From assembly GCF_001399675.1 (NCBI RefSeq), contig NZ_LJCO01000054.1:37305-101304 (forward strand): a stretch of DNA of 64,000 nt. Direction: 5' to 3'. Below are positions 9,993 to 18,710 of the stretch, one piece after another. Position numbers and translations under genes: made by a program. Positions within the stretch are counted from its first letter, which is position 1. Each line of letters opens with the position of its first letter. Source of the stretch: Paenalicyclobacillus ferrooxydans. GTDB taxonomy: Bacteria > Bacillota > Bacilli > Alicyclobacillales > Alicyclobacillaceae. Under the pieces are notes generated by a model. The model was not told where the DNA came from. It saw only the letters and a list, made by a program, of their open reading frames with translations, and did not search any database.

Positions 9993-11064
9993 GCGTGGCA
10001 ACAGGGTGACTGGGATAATACATGCAAATCGCGGTGGGTGGCTCATGCGCCGAAGGTTGCAAACTGAACTTCCGGAGGTGTTTGTTCTTCTGTCCACACT
10101 TCTGACCGTTGGCATCGGAATTGAAGAAGCGGTGGAATATGCGCGTAAAGTTTCTCGAGGCAAGGTTTCGCAAAAATACCTCGCCGAGCTGCGAAACGCA
10201 GTCCGCGATGGGAGCCCAATATCCAGTGTTTATCGGGACATCTTGCCCGCGTGGTTAACAATGCTGTTACAAAGCGCCGAAATGACTGGCGAATTACCCT
10301 TGGTCTTTCAGAATTGGGCTGCCCAGATGACAGAGCAACGCCGATGGCGATCAGAACTGTTGAAAAAGGCGTCCTATCCACTTGTGCTTTTGGCCGGTAC
10401 GGTGATCACCATGGTTGTCATTGGCACCGTAGTACTACCGCAGTTTGAACGTATGTATGGTGCAATGGGGCTTCCTGTCCCAGCGACAACGTTAATCATT
10501 GCTTCAATTTGGGGTGTGCTTCCAAAGGCGGTCTCTTTAACAGCCGTTTTGTTTGCACTTCTCTGGCTTGCAACCCGCCTCTGGCGTGGGCAGCCATCGG
10601 CTGCGTGGAACTGGCTTTGCAAACGGCTTCCTGGCACTCAACTCATCCGGATTCACAGAACTTACCAGCTCAGTTTTGCCTTGGCGCTCCTGACTGAAGC
10701 CGGCGTTCCGCTGCTTGACGGGGTGTCGTCGCTCAGTCGCACGAAATCAAAAAACTGGTTGACAACAGCAGCAGAGCAGATTGCGAAACAAGTGACGGAC
10801 GGGGCAACCCTTTCCCAATGTTTTCGCGGAGACTATGACTCTATGTTAGCTCTGCAAATGAGTCGTGCAGAAGTCTCGGGGGACCTTCCAGACGCGCTTC
10901 GCAAGACAGAGATTTTTACTCGTCAAGAGTTTGCCAGGCGCGTTGACAGGCTACAGCAGTGGTTAGAACCAGCCATGTCCCTGATGATTGGATTGTTGGT
11001 TGGGGGCACCATGTTCAGTTTATACGTACCGATGTACACGCTCATCTCGAATGTCGCCGGATGA
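9979..11064 (+). CDS. comGB: Type II secretion/competence platform protein, ComGB-like
   Basis: A GspF/PilC-family protein of 361 residues. Two cytoplasmic repeat domains alternate with three membrane segments (LVLLAGTVITMVVIGTVV, AVSLTAVLFALLWLA, and the C-terminal SLMIGLLVGGTMFSLYVPMY). It forms the membrane platform on which pseudopilins are assembled. It overlaps the ATPase gene by 14 bases, indicating translational coupling. ComGB is usually about 320-350 residues; the first 20 residues may be extra if a later start is used. Confidence 0.88.
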   Translation: MWSHERGNRVTGIIHANRGGWLMRRRLQTELPEVFVLLSTLLTVGIGIEEAVEYARKVSRGKVSQKYLAELRNAVRDGSPISSVYRDILPAWLTMLLQSAEMTGELPLVFQNWAAQMTEQRRWRSELLKKASYPLVLLAGTVITMVVIGTVVLPQFERMYGAMGLPVPATTLIIASIWGVLPKAVSLTAVLFALLWLATRLWRGQPSAAWNWLCKRLPGTQLIRIHRTYQLSFALALLTEAGVPLLDGVSSLSRTKSKNWLTTAAEQIAKQVTDGATLSQCFRGDYDSMLALQMSRAEVSGDLPDALRKTEIFTRQEFARRVDRLQQWLEPAMSLMIGLLVGGTMFSLYVPMYTLISNVAG

Positions 11065-11096
11065 TACGATCGGGTGATCCAAGAGGAGGACTCAGA

Positions 11097-11465
11097 ATGC
11101 CTAAATACCGTGGCAAAGACAGCGAACAAGGTTTTACGCTGATTGAAATGGTAGTTGCGGTTTTGATTGTTGCTGTCATGATTACCGTCGTTACACCTCG
11201 ACTCATCAGCGCCGGTCAACGTGCCGAAACCACAGCCTGTGAACAAAACCAGCGCAATATTCGAGCCGCACTGGCTGAATACGACCTGTTACACGGCGCG
11301 TATCCAACCGGCGACACCTCGGTTCAGTTGCAAGCCTTGGTTGACGACAATATCTTGGACTCAGTACCGAAAGAGCCGTCAGGAGGCAGCTATGTCATCA
11401 ATGACATAGATGCAAACAACGTCACTGTAGAGTGTTCGATTCACAATCAACTTGGGGCGCCGTGA
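11097..11465 (+). CDS. comGC: Major competence pseudopilin, ComGC-like
   Basis: A class III prepilin signal is followed by GFTLIEMVVAVLIVAVMITVV: cleavage is expected between Gly and Phe, with Glu at mature position 5. The start is the ATG at 11097, seven bases after AAGAGGAGGA; this gives a short charged leader (MPKYRGKDSEQ) and 122 residues. The soluble C-terminal domain has two Cys residues that could form a disulfide. It is the main subunit of the DNA-uptake pseudopilus. An open frame extends upstream into comGB but without a suitable ribosome site. Confidence 0.9.
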   Translation: MPKYRGKDSEQGFTLIEMVVAVLIVAVMITVVTPRLISAGQRAETTACEQNQRNIRAALAEYDLLHGAYPTGDTSVQLQALVDDNILDSVPKEPSGGSYVINDIDANNVTVECSIHNQLGAP

Positions 11466-11469
11466 ATCG

Positions 11470-11934
11470 ATGCTCAGGGAAAATAACAACGAAAAAGGGT
11501 TTACGTTCCTCGAGCTCATTGGAACCCTATTCATTCTATCCATCTTCGTCACAACCACTTTACTGGTTGGACAGGCATGGTTGACAAAGGCCTCACTCAC
11601 AGCGACATCGATTCGCCTCATTGAGGATTTGCGCTATGCTCAGGCCGGCGCTCTCGCTTCAGGCCATGCCTGGAGCGTGCAATTGTCAAAATACACACCA
11701 GACTACACCATTTTGAACGGAACCACACCTATCTCCCGCGTGACATTTGCTTCCGGAGTGAATTATTACCATGGGTACTTACAGATGACGTCTGGAAGGG
11801 TGAGTTATGATCCGTCCGGCAACGCTCAAGAAAGCGGCGTCGTTCGGCTGGAGAGCGGTGCGCTGGAGACGGATATAACGCTGTACATGGGCAGCGGTTT
11901 GCAGTCACTGCACGAACTAGGTACAACCCCATGA
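11470..11934 (+). CDS. comGD: Minor pseudopilin, ComGD-like
   Basis: About 154 residues with a prepilin cleavage motif KGFTFLELIGTLFILS near residue 10 and one N-terminal hydrophobic helix. The rest is a variable soluble domain. It lies directly after the ComGC-like gene and overlaps the next gene by ATGA. The ATG at 11470 gives a normal short leader; no strong Shine-Dalgarno sequence is seen, so coupling to comGC is likely. Confidence 0.8.
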   Translation: MLRENNNEKGFTFLELIGTLFILSIFVTTTLLVGQAWLTKASLTATSIRLIEDLRYAQAGALASGHAWSVQLSKYTPDYTILNGTTPISRVTFASGVNYYHGYLQMTSGRVSYDPSGNAQESGVVRLESGALETDITLYMGSGLQSLHELGTTP

Positions 11935-12260
11935 CCCTCGTGGAAACCTTGCTTGCCCTGATGCTGTTCGCGATGACCGGAGGCGCGGTGGCAGATCTGT
12001 GGTATCAGACGGCGCATGCAGCTTTCGAGGTAAAAGTCATGGGTCAACTTGATGATGTGGCGGACTCCTACGCGGAGCAAGTCTTGGCATCTGTTTGGTC
12101 AGACCCCGAAGCCTTCACATCGAACTCGACATCGACATGGACAAGTTCAGATGGGCAGACGTACCAAATGTCAGTCATCACGGACCCACACGGGGGACGA
12201 AAGGTTGTGGTGACACACGCACAAGAGACGCAAAGTCTGTACGTTACACTTCCGAAATGA
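11931..12260 (+). CDS. Minor pseudopilin-like protein (ComGE position)
   Basis: A 109-residue protein beginning MTLVETLLALMLFAM, which has the TLxE plus hydrophobic helix pattern of pseudopilins. It has almost no leader peptide and no Gly before the helix. Its ATG overlaps the ComGD-like stop. Its place as third pseudopilin matches ComGE in Bacillus, but sequence similarity cannot be judged by eye. The missing prepilin leader raises the question of whether it is processed by the prepilin peptidase or simply inserts as a membrane protein. Confidence 0.65.
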   Translation: MTLVETLLALMLFAMTGGAVADLWYQTAHAAFEVKVMGQLDDVADSYAEQVLASVWSDPEAFTSNSTSTWTSSDGQTYQMSVITDPHGGRKVVVTHAQETQSLYVTLPK

Positions 12261-12273
12261 TGCCGGAAGTCTG

Positions 12274-12696
12274 ATGGTTGAGGCGATGTTCAATCTAACG
12301 ATTGGCGCGCTGTTGGTGGCCCTCGTATGTGAGGTTGTTGTGGCATTGGTCGCCGGACAACGGGAGATTTATCAACGGTTGGACACAAATGCAATGTGGA
12401 ATAGTGCGGCACGAGTTGTACGAGAGGATGTGCACAGCGCAAAGACTGTCCAATCTGTTCCCGGAGGCATGGACGTTTCCGAAGCTGATGGGCGTGTCTA
12501 TCGTTATCAAGTCAACACGAGTGCCGAGCTTGTTCGCACGCAGGTTGGCGGTGGAACATCTGTCCTTGCCGTTGGCGTTCAAGCCATGGCCGCAAGTGTC
12601 GATGTGTACGGTGTGAAGGTGACTCTGCAATTTGCAGACCGTTCGTCAGAGCAACTTTATACGACTTTCCTGCCTGCTTCCTATGGTTTGCAATAA
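12274..12696 (+). CDS. ComGF-like pseudopilin, start unclear
   Basis: Positionally the ComGF gene of the operon: an N-terminal hydrophobic helix (FNLTIGALLVALVCEVVVALV) and a soluble domain with the RVVREDVHSAKTV segment. From the ATG at 12274 the protein begins MVEAMF and lacks any leader. The same frame upstream reads NDAGSLMVEAM, a good prepilin motif (Gly before Ser, Glu at +5). However, no ATG, GTG or TTG exists in that frame between the stop at 12211 and 12274. An ATG at 12257, overlapping the previous stop, is one frame away. A lost base here, or a non-standard start, would explain this. Confidence 0.65.
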   Translation: MVEAMFNLTIGALLVALVCEVVVALVAGQREIYQRLDTNAMWNSAARVVREDVHSAKTVQSVPGGMDVSEADGRVYRYQVNTSAELVRTQVGGGTSVLAVGVQAMAASVDVYGVKVTLQFADRSSEQLYTTFLPASYGLQ

Positions 12697-12775
12697 CGCT
12701 TGTTTGGAAGTAACTTTCGCTTCCGCTCCCGAATCAAGGCGTGCAAAGACCCAGCAAAGCGATGTGGGAAATGAA

Positions 12776-13186
12776 ATGTATTTCATACGTCAGATTCGAA
12801 GGTCCTGGTACAAGTCTGGTGACTCAGGGATTGTGTTGATCCAAGTCTTGATCTTAACGATGTTGCTCAATCTGGTAGCTTTTACGCTCGTGAGTGTTTC
12901 TTTGCGTGCAGTCGAGATTGAACAACTGCACCATTTTCAGCGGCAGGCATACTGGCTGGCAAGAAGCGAGGCGCTGCAGGTAATTTCGGATTTGGGTAAA
13001 GGGAAAGTCGTGGAAAGTCAGGCAGTTTGGGTGGACTCCGGGAGCACGGTGACGGTGACCGTAAGCACCCAAACACCGTGGACCGTTATCGTACGGGCAG
13101 TGACAGATCATGCCACAAACGCGGTACACTTTACTTTCGACCAAATGAGCAAATCCGTGACTTCGTGGGTCGATAGTGGTACGTAG
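12776..13186 (+). CDS. ComGG-like minor pseudopilin/PilX-type protein
   Basis: About 136 residues. A basic leader is followed by SGIVLIQVLILTMLLNLVAFTLV, a PilX/ComGG-style hydrophobic helix with Gln instead of Glu near +5. The middle contains HHFQRQAYWLARSEALQ, which resembles the conserved region after the helix in this family. The start is ATG 12776 (GTG 12764 possible). It is the last gene of the pseudopilus operon; 66 bases later a new ORF (aroK) begins in the same direction. Confidence 0.65.
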   Translation: MYFIRQIRRSWYKSGDSGIVLIQVLILTMLLNLVAFTLVSVSLRAVEIEQLHHFQRQAYWLARSEALQVISDLGKGKVVESQAVWVDSGSTVTVTVSTQTPWTVIVRAVTDHATNAVHFTFDQMSKSVTSWVDSGT

Positions 13187-13275
13187 TCTACTATCGATAT
13201 ACGACGTTCTCTAGCAACACCGTCTACCGAGAGGCTTAAGATTGTGATACGATGGCCCTGCTAGAGGTGGTAACG

Positions 13276-13818
13276 ATGAATGTGCAGAGAATTGCTTTGG
13301 TTGGTCCCATGGGCGTAGGAAAGTCTTCTGTGGGTCGTGCTCTGACCCGCATGCTCGACTGCCCATTGGTCGATCTTGATAAAATGATAGAGACAGAAGC
13401 AGGAATGACCATTCGCGAGATTTTTGCTCGCGAAGGTGAAACTGGATTTCGACTGCGCGAATCCGAACTGCTGTCGCGTGTTACATCCGAAACATTGGAG
13501 ACTTCGCTGGTACTCGCTGCGGGTGGTGGTATTGTGACGACAGCTGCTGCCCGAGAAGTGCTGGGTCAGCATTGGACGACGATCTGGCTGAATGCAGAAC
13601 CGAGCACATTGCTTAGTCACCTGCAATCGGAAACGAACCACCGTCCGATGCTGGATAGTGACAGCGACTTACTCTCGCGGATTGTGCAACTTGCTTCAGT
13701 TAGAGAAGCCTGGTATCGAAGCGTAGCCCGGTTTACGGTAACAGTTGACGGGCGTGACGTCGACTCGATTGCACGAGAGATCTGTCAACTGGGAGGGTGG
13801 ATGACGTGCAGCGACTAA
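13276..13818 (+). CDS. aroK: Shikimate kinase
   Basis: 180 residues with the shikimate kinase set. The Walker A motif GPMGVGKSSVG is near the N-terminus, LVDLDKMIE supplies the Asp that binds shikimate, FRLRESELL carries the substrate-binding Arg, and AAGGGIV plus NHRPML follow. It phosphorylates shikimate in the chorismate pathway; the dehydroquinase gene is also in the window at 22.2 kb. ATG 13276 is preferred because GAGGTGG lies six bases before it. The gene overlaps the next one by 13 bases. Confidence 0.94.
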   Translation: MNVQRIALVGPMGVGKSSVGRALTRMLDCPLVDLDKMIETEAGMTIREIFAREGETGFRLRESELLSRVTSETLETSLVLAAGGGIVTTAAAREVLGQHWTTIWLNAEPSTLLSHLQSETNHRPMLDSDSDLLSRIVQLASVREAWYRSVARFTVTVDGRDVDSIAREICQLGGWMTCSD

Positions 13819-14741
13819 ACTTGCAGAGCCTGCGATCCATGTTCCCTGAAGACGTTCAGGCCAAGGTCGAGGCATATGACACATCGTACTTTCGGCGACG
13901 TGTTCCACAATTGAATGAGTGGGGCGCGTCCGACGCTCAGATTTTGGCACACCGTGCCATGTTGCTTGAGTACGTGCGGCAGCAATCCATTTGTGAGCAT
14001 TGCCAAGGGTTTAATGCCTGCGGCAAGGAAGGGGACATGCAGGGCTTTATTCAAACGTTGGAGCAATATGGTCCTACTTTGTCCGTTGGTGTCCGACGGT
14101 GTCGGCCGTTTCTCGAAGCACAGCTTCGAGAAACTGTCAACCGATGGCATGAGTTCTCCGGTGCACTGAAACAGGACAGCGAATTTCGCCTCGGGAATTT
14201 CCCAGTGGAGCAACGCCGGAAGTATCCAAAGCTTTTTCGCTACGCTTACGACTTTGCCGAGACGTTTGAAGTCGGTCAGACAACGTCCGGATTGTACCTG
14301 TTCGGTCCGCCAGGTGTAGGCAAAACGCATCTTCTCCTCGGCGTGTTGAACCGATTGACTGAGCGTGGAATTCCGGCTTTGTTTGTCCGTTCCGATTCCA
14401 TCTTCGACCGGATGCGCCATCTCATTGCTGACAATGGCGACCTCGAACCCCTGCTTGAGGCTTACGCAACGGTGCCTGTGCTTGGGATTGATGAGTTTGC
14501 GCAGGAACGCGCGAATGATTTTACGCTCGAAAAGCTGTTTCGGATTATCAACCATCGCTTCCATAGTCAACTGCCGACCTGGTTCACCAGTAACTATGCA
14601 CCGCCAGACATGTATCGGAAAAATGGCTCTGATGTACACGACAGCGTTCCGGCGCTGCGCAGCCGCGTCATGCAAATGGCAAAACTTGCGCGAGTTGAGG
14701 GAGACGATGCTAGGCAAAGGAACCTGCAGTCGCTCACATAG
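13806..14741 (+). CDS. DnaI/DnaC-like helicase loader AAA+ ATPase
   Basis: An N-terminal region with a Cys/His cluster (CEHCQGFNACGKEGDMQGF, with another Cys near CRPF) recalls the zinc-binding helicase-interaction domain of DnaI. The AAA+ domain follows, with Walker A FGPPGVGKTHLLLG, Walker B VLGIDEFAQE and sensor 1 TSNY. Such proteins load the replicative helicase. In many Bacillales dnaI lies with dnaB, so its location after aroK is unusual. It may be a paralogue used in another DNA transaction. GTG 13806 has the better spacing from GGGAGGG; GTG 13797 is possible. Confidence 0.75.
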   Translation: MQRLNLQSLRSMFPEDVQAKVEAYDTSYFRRRVPQLNEWGASDAQILAHRAMLLEYVRQQSICEHCQGFNACGKEGDMQGFIQTLEQYGPTLSVGVRRCRPFLEAQLRETVNRWHEFSGALKQDSEFRLGNFPVEQRRKYPKLFRYAYDFAETFEVGQTTSGLYLFGPPGVGKTHLLLGVLNRLTERGIPALFVRSDSIFDRMRHLIADNGDLEPLLEAYATVPVLGIDEFAQERANDFTLEKLFRIINHRFHSQLPTWFTSNYAPPDMYRKNGSDVHDSVPALRSRVMQMAKLARVEGDDARQRNLQSLT

Positions 14742-15687
14742 GATTGCGCTGGGAGGTATGTGTCCTGGACAGGTCGCCCTTGTCGACAAGACCGACGAGT
14801 GCGACTTGTTTTACGTCCAATTCCACTTTGGCGGCTCCGCGCGCAATGGCTAGATCAATTTTTCGCCTGCACTCCGCCTGAAGCACTTTCTGGTCGGTTT
14901 CCGTCTTTTCATGACGAATACTGTCGTAATAAGTCTCGATTTGCTCAATTTCGCGGCTCAACCGCTCCTCAGCTTCTTCTGCCCACTGATGATCGGATTT
15001 TGCAATCTTGCGTTCGATGTACTCCCGAAGTCTCCGAAAACCATCATCAACGGACATCTGCATTCTGTTTCGAATGTGGTGCGGGTTGAGCACACTCATC
15101 TCGATGTTTTCAATCAGCGAATAGAAATTTTCTACAATTTGACCGTTCTCAAGGCAAATCCCAATGGACATTAAAGTCTGCTCTGTGATGTCGCAGCGAT
15201 AGGAAACGAGCAGATTGAACATTAACCAGGGAACAAGACCACCTATAGCAACGGCCGTACTCGGAGCGATGCTTGCAAACCGGCCCCGTTCCATCGAGGA
15301 TTTGTAGAGCTTGTCCAATCGAAAGCTCCCCAGGGTTACAAGTTCTACTTTGGGGGCCACAAAGTACTGACGTTGTATATCCGTTAGGTAGGGAGATGCT
15401 TCCGCGAGGGCCTGTTCCCGAACTCGAGTACTTTCCCTCGCTTGCGCGTCGTCATCGAAAGCAAGTCTGAGGACGGTTGGTGGAACGTCCTGGCCTGTCT
15501 GTTCCACCCACATCCAGTAATAGGGCCGGTCAGTCAATTCTTTATCGATATCCCGCGGAAGTTCGTATTCCCGGTAGCTATCCGCAGCGTATCTCGTCTT
15601 CGCTTCCACTGCGGTGAAGTATCGGTCGCAAAATTCAATTCGTGCATCCACAGACTGCATCAGCAGAGCGTGACGAGCTTGGGTCAA
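14734..15687 (-). CDS. yqhG: YqhG-like conserved protein of unknown function
   Basis: 317 residues, no membrane segments. The C-terminal third is rich in charged residues and probably coiled coil (around REYIERKIAKSDHQWAEEAE). In B. subtilis, yqhG is paired with the SNF2 helicase gene yqhH and divergent from gcvT, the same arrangement as here, which is the main basis for the name. The TTG start overlaps the helicase stop (TTGA), with AGGAGG nine bases upstream, so the two are translated together. It overlaps the end of the DnaI-like gene on the other strand by eight bases. Function unknown. Confidence 0.8.
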   Translation of the reverse strand: MTQARHALLMQSVDARIEFCDRYFTAVEAKTRYAADSYREYELPRDIDKELTDRPYYWMWVEQTGQDVPPTVLRLAFDDDAQARESTRVREQALAEASPYLTDIQRQYFVAPKVELVTLGSFRLDKLYKSSMERGRFASIAPSTAVAIGGLVPWLMFNLLVSYRCDITEQTLMSIGICLENGQIVENFYSLIENIEMSVLNPHHIRNRMQMSVDDGFRRLREYIERKIAKSDHQWAEEAEERLSREIEQIETYYDSIRHEKTETDQKVLQAECRRKIDLAIARGAAKVELDVKQVALVGLVDKGDLSRTHTSQRNPM

Positions 15688-17426
15688 GATGGTGTACCTC
15701 CTGAATTGAGACGTTCTAGCAGCCGCTCACCATAGTCTGCAATGCGCCGCTCCAAGTCTCGGTCGGAATTGGTGGTCAAGGCAATGTCAAGCAGTTCTCG
15801 CTCCATCTTCTCTCCGAATGCAGGGTCTCCGACGATGTAATCAAGAGCTCCGATGACGTGTTCAAACATTCGAATCTTCTCCTGAAGTAAAGTTACGATA
15901 TGCCCTTCAATCGTGTCCCTTGTAGCCAGGTTGAAAACAGCGACCGGGTGTTCTTGACCGAGTCGGTGAATGCGCCCGATCCGCTGCTCAAGACGCATCG
16001 GGTTCCAAGGCAGGTCGTAGTTTATCATCTGGTGGCAGAATTGCAGGTTAATGCCTTCGCCGCCGGACTCCGTCGCGACAAGGACTTGAGCGCGTCTTTG
16101 AAACAGCTCAGTCATCCAATCTTTTTTAGAGCGTTTAAACCCGCCTCGAAACGGAACTGCGGGGATTTTGTGTTGGTATAGCATGGACATCAAAAAGTCT
16201 TGCGTTGCGCGATACTCCGTAAAAATGATGCACTTTCCTCCGAGTTGTTCAATCAACTGGAGAACTGTCTCGATCTTTGTATGATGTTCCACGTTCTGGC
16301 AAAGGGCAAGCAACTCATCAATCTGCTCAATTTTTCGCGGGCTCTGCGCTTTCTTTCGCATTTTTAACAATGTGGTCATTGCCGCGTGTGGAGAGGAACA
16401 GATTTCCCGTTGCAAGGTGATGAGTGGCAATACTGAGATGCGATTCCCTTTTTGTTCTTCGTAGCTGTCACGAAGAAACTGCACTACGCCGTTGTAGAGG
16501 GTGCGTTCTTGGTCGTTCAGAGACAGTGAGACTGCCTGTACATGGCGAGGTGGAAGTGTCGTCGCTCCATCATTGCGTTGATTACGAATCATGACCTCGG
16601 AAAGACGCGAGCGAAGGGCCTCGGGATCCTTCGCCTCTCGTTTGGATGCCATGTGCTCGACGACAAACTGAGCGGTGCTGCCGAGCTGACCCGGGCGAAG
16701 AAGTGTGATTAGGGTGTGAAGTTCGGTCAGTTGGTTTTGAATCGGTGTTGCTGTCAAAAGCAACATGTATTTGTTCGGGATTTGGTTCACCATCTGCCAG
16801 TTCCTGGTTCGTGGGTTTTTCAGCTTGTGTGCTTCATCCACAATGACGAGATCCCAATCCATGCCGAGCACAATGGAGCGGTGCGGTTCACGCTTCGCGG
16901 TATCGAGGGATGCCACAAGTACATCGTACTGCGTCCACATCCACGCTTTCTTTTGTGCGACAGCACGAATCCCGAACTTCTCGTTAAACTCTCTCGTCCA
17001 TTGCAACACGAGGGAGGCTGGCGCCATAATCAAGATTTTTTTCGCCAGACCACGAACTAAATATTCCTTCGCTATCAAGCCTGCCTCAATGGTCTTGCCA
17101 AGTCCCACTTCATCTGCAAGAATCGCTCGTCCGTGCAAAGATTGCAGAACCTGACGAGCCGTGTCCACTTGGTGGGGAAGCGGCGTAAACCCTCGGATAT
17201 GCTGCAGTGCATACAGCTCTTCAAAATCTTCGACAAGCCGCGCTTGCGCCGCAATTCTGCCGAGTTGGAATAGTTCCCAATCCCTGTTCTGACTGTTGCC
17301 AACTGGTACATTTTCTAGGTATGCTGTAAACGCAGTTTTGATATCTTCGTCAGGCCACACGACTGGCGGTACCAGCGGGTTCGTATGTGCGATTTGGGAC
17401 AGGTTGGTTTGATGATAGGGAGACAT
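15684..17426 (-). CDS. yqhH: SNF2/SWI2-family DEAD-box-type helicase, YqhH-like
   Basis: About 580 residues with the SNF2 helicase motifs in order. They are Q/motif I (ILADEVGLGKTIEAGL), Ia (LIMAPASLVLQW), II (LVIVDEAHKLKN), III (LLLTATPIQN), V (VLVATESGGEGINLQFC) and VI (NPMRLEQRIGRIHRLGQ). Such proteins translocate on duplex DNA or displace bound proteins such as RNA polymerase (compare RapA). It begins at ATG 17426, five bases after GGAGGTG; an in-frame start 16 codons earlier lacks a ribosome site. It forms a two-gene unit with yqhG, divergent from gcvT. Confidence 0.9.
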   Translation of the reverse strand: MSPYHQTNLSQIAHTNPLVPPVVWPDEDIKTAFTAYLENVPVGNSQNRDWELFQLGRIAAQARLVEDFEELYALQHIRGFTPLPHQVDTARQVLQSLHGRAILADEVGLGKTIEAGLIAKEYLVRGLAKKILIMAPASLVLQWTREFNEKFGIRAVAQKKAWMWTQYDVLVASLDTAKREPHRSIVLGMDWDLVIVDEAHKLKNPRTRNWQMVNQIPNKYMLLLTATPIQNQLTELHTLITLLRPGQLGSTAQFVVEHMASKREAKDPEALRSRLSEVMIRNQRNDGATTLPPRHVQAVSLSLNDQERTLYNGVVQFLRDSYEEQKGNRISVLPLITLQREICSSPHAAMTTLLKMRKKAQSPRKIEQIDELLALCQNVEHHTKIETVLQLIEQLGGKCIIFTEYRATQDFLMSMLYQHKIPAVPFRGGFKRSKKDWMTELFQRRAQVLVATESGGEGINLQFCHQMINYDLPWNPMRLEQRIGRIHRLGQEHPVAVFNLATRDTIEGHIVTLLQEKIRMFEHVIGALDYIVGDPAFGEKMERELLDIALTTNSDRDLERRIADYGERLLERLNSGGTPS

Positions 17427-17579
17427 TTTAACACCTCCGATAACGAACCAGTCTGTAACGTGCCAATGCGTCAAATTTGGTCATCGCGCAAGTTCGCGTT
17501 TCCGTAGTATGAGCGATTCCCGTCGAATCTTGCATGATTTCTTGCTGGTACGCTATCCCGTTCGGCCAAAGGGGGCTAA

Positions 17580-18686
17580 ATGGTGTCTGAATTGAAGCGC
17601 ACGCCTCTGTATCCGGTCTATCAGGAACTCGGTGCCAAGACAGTCGATTTTGGCGGCTTTGAGATGCCTGTGCAGTTTTCCGGAATCATTGCCGAGCACG
17701 AGGCGGTCCGCACGGCAGCCGGTTTGTTTGATGTGTCGCACATGGGTGAGTTCGATGTCAAAGGACCGGATGCCAGGAAGTTCCTCCAGCGTTTGGTCAC
17801 CAATGATATCAACCGATTAGAACCAGGAATGGCCATGTATTCTCCCATGACCTATGAAAATGGCGGTACCGTTGATGATCTGCTGGTCTACTGTTTCGCA
17901 CCGGACTGGTTCATGACCGTTGTCAATGCGTCAAATATTGACAAGGATTTCGCTTGGATGCAAGCGGCAATGATACCAAACGAACAAGTTACACTCATCA
18001 ACCGCAGTGCAGAGATATCCTTGATTGCTTTACAGGGTCCGCGTTCTGAATCCATCTTGCAACAGTTAGTTTCGTTTGACCTCTCGGAGATTGCATTCTA
18101 CAGGTTTCAGACGAGCAAGATTGGGGATGCAAACGTCGTCCTATCTCGAACAGGCTACACAGGTGAGGATGGCTTTGAACTGTACGTTGCCAACGAGTAT
18201 GCCATCGAACTCTGGCAATCGCTGCTTAAAATCGGTAAAAGCGTTGGGCTTGTTCCATGCGGCTTGGGGGCGCGAGACACCTTGCGTCTAGAAGCTAAGC
18301 TTCCGTTGTACGGTCACGAGCTCACGGAGAGCATCAGTCCGCTGGAAGCTGGACTTGGTATGTTTGTTAAGCTTGACGCTGACACTTTTATCGGGCGTGA
18401 TGCATTACGCGAACAAAAAGCGACAGGTGTAACCCGTAAGGTGGTCGGGTTCAAGATGATCGACAAAGCGATCCCACGAGCCGAGTACACAGTGCTGTCA
18501 GAAGATAAGGAAATCGGGTTCGTAACGTCTGGCACCATGTCTCCAACGCTGAAGGAAGCCATTGGCATCGCGCTTGTAGAGGCAGACCATGCCACGGCAG
18601 GAACGCGCTTTTTCGTCGATGTCCGTGGCAAAAAACTGCAAGCAGAGGTTGTGAAAACCCCGTTTTACCGGCGCCCGAAGGCGTAG
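17580..18686 (+). CDS. gcvT: Aminomethyltransferase (glycine cleavage T protein)
   Basis: 368 residues, starting [20 protein letters not shown]. GcvT signatures are present: [25 protein letters not shown] and [14 protein letters not shown]. It transfers the aminomethyl carbon from the lipoylated H protein to tetrahydrofolate, releasing ammonia. It is followed by gcvPA and gcvPB (24-base gap, then four-base overlap), so this is the gcv operon; gcvH is not in the window. I see no glycine riboswitch in the 150 bases upstream, unlike B. subtilis. Confidence 0.96.
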   Translation: MVSELKRTPLYPVYQELGAKTVDFGGFEMPVQFSGIIAEHEAVRTAAGLFDVSHMGEFDVKGPDARKFLQRLVTNDINRLEPGMAMYSPMTYENGGTVDDLLVYCFAPDWFMTVVNASNIDKDFAWMQAAMIPNEQVTLINRSAEISLIALQGPRSESILQQLVSFDLSEIAFYRFQTSKIGDANVVLSRTGYTGEDGFELYVANEYAIELWQSLLKIGKSVGLVPCGLGARDTLRLEAKLPLYGHELTESISPLEAGLGMFVKLDADTFIGRDALREQKATGVTRKVVGFKMIDKAIPRAEYTVLSEDKEIGFVTSGTMSPTLKEAIGIALVEADHATAGTRFFVDVRGKKLQAEVVKTPFYRRPKA

Positions 18687-18710
18687 TTAAGACCACAGGA
18701 GGGTCATTTC

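Noticed and set aside
17427..17579. Glycine riboswitch upstream of gcvT
   Set aside because: The 150 bases lack the paired aptamer motifs seen in Bacillus; only a divergent promoter region is plausible.
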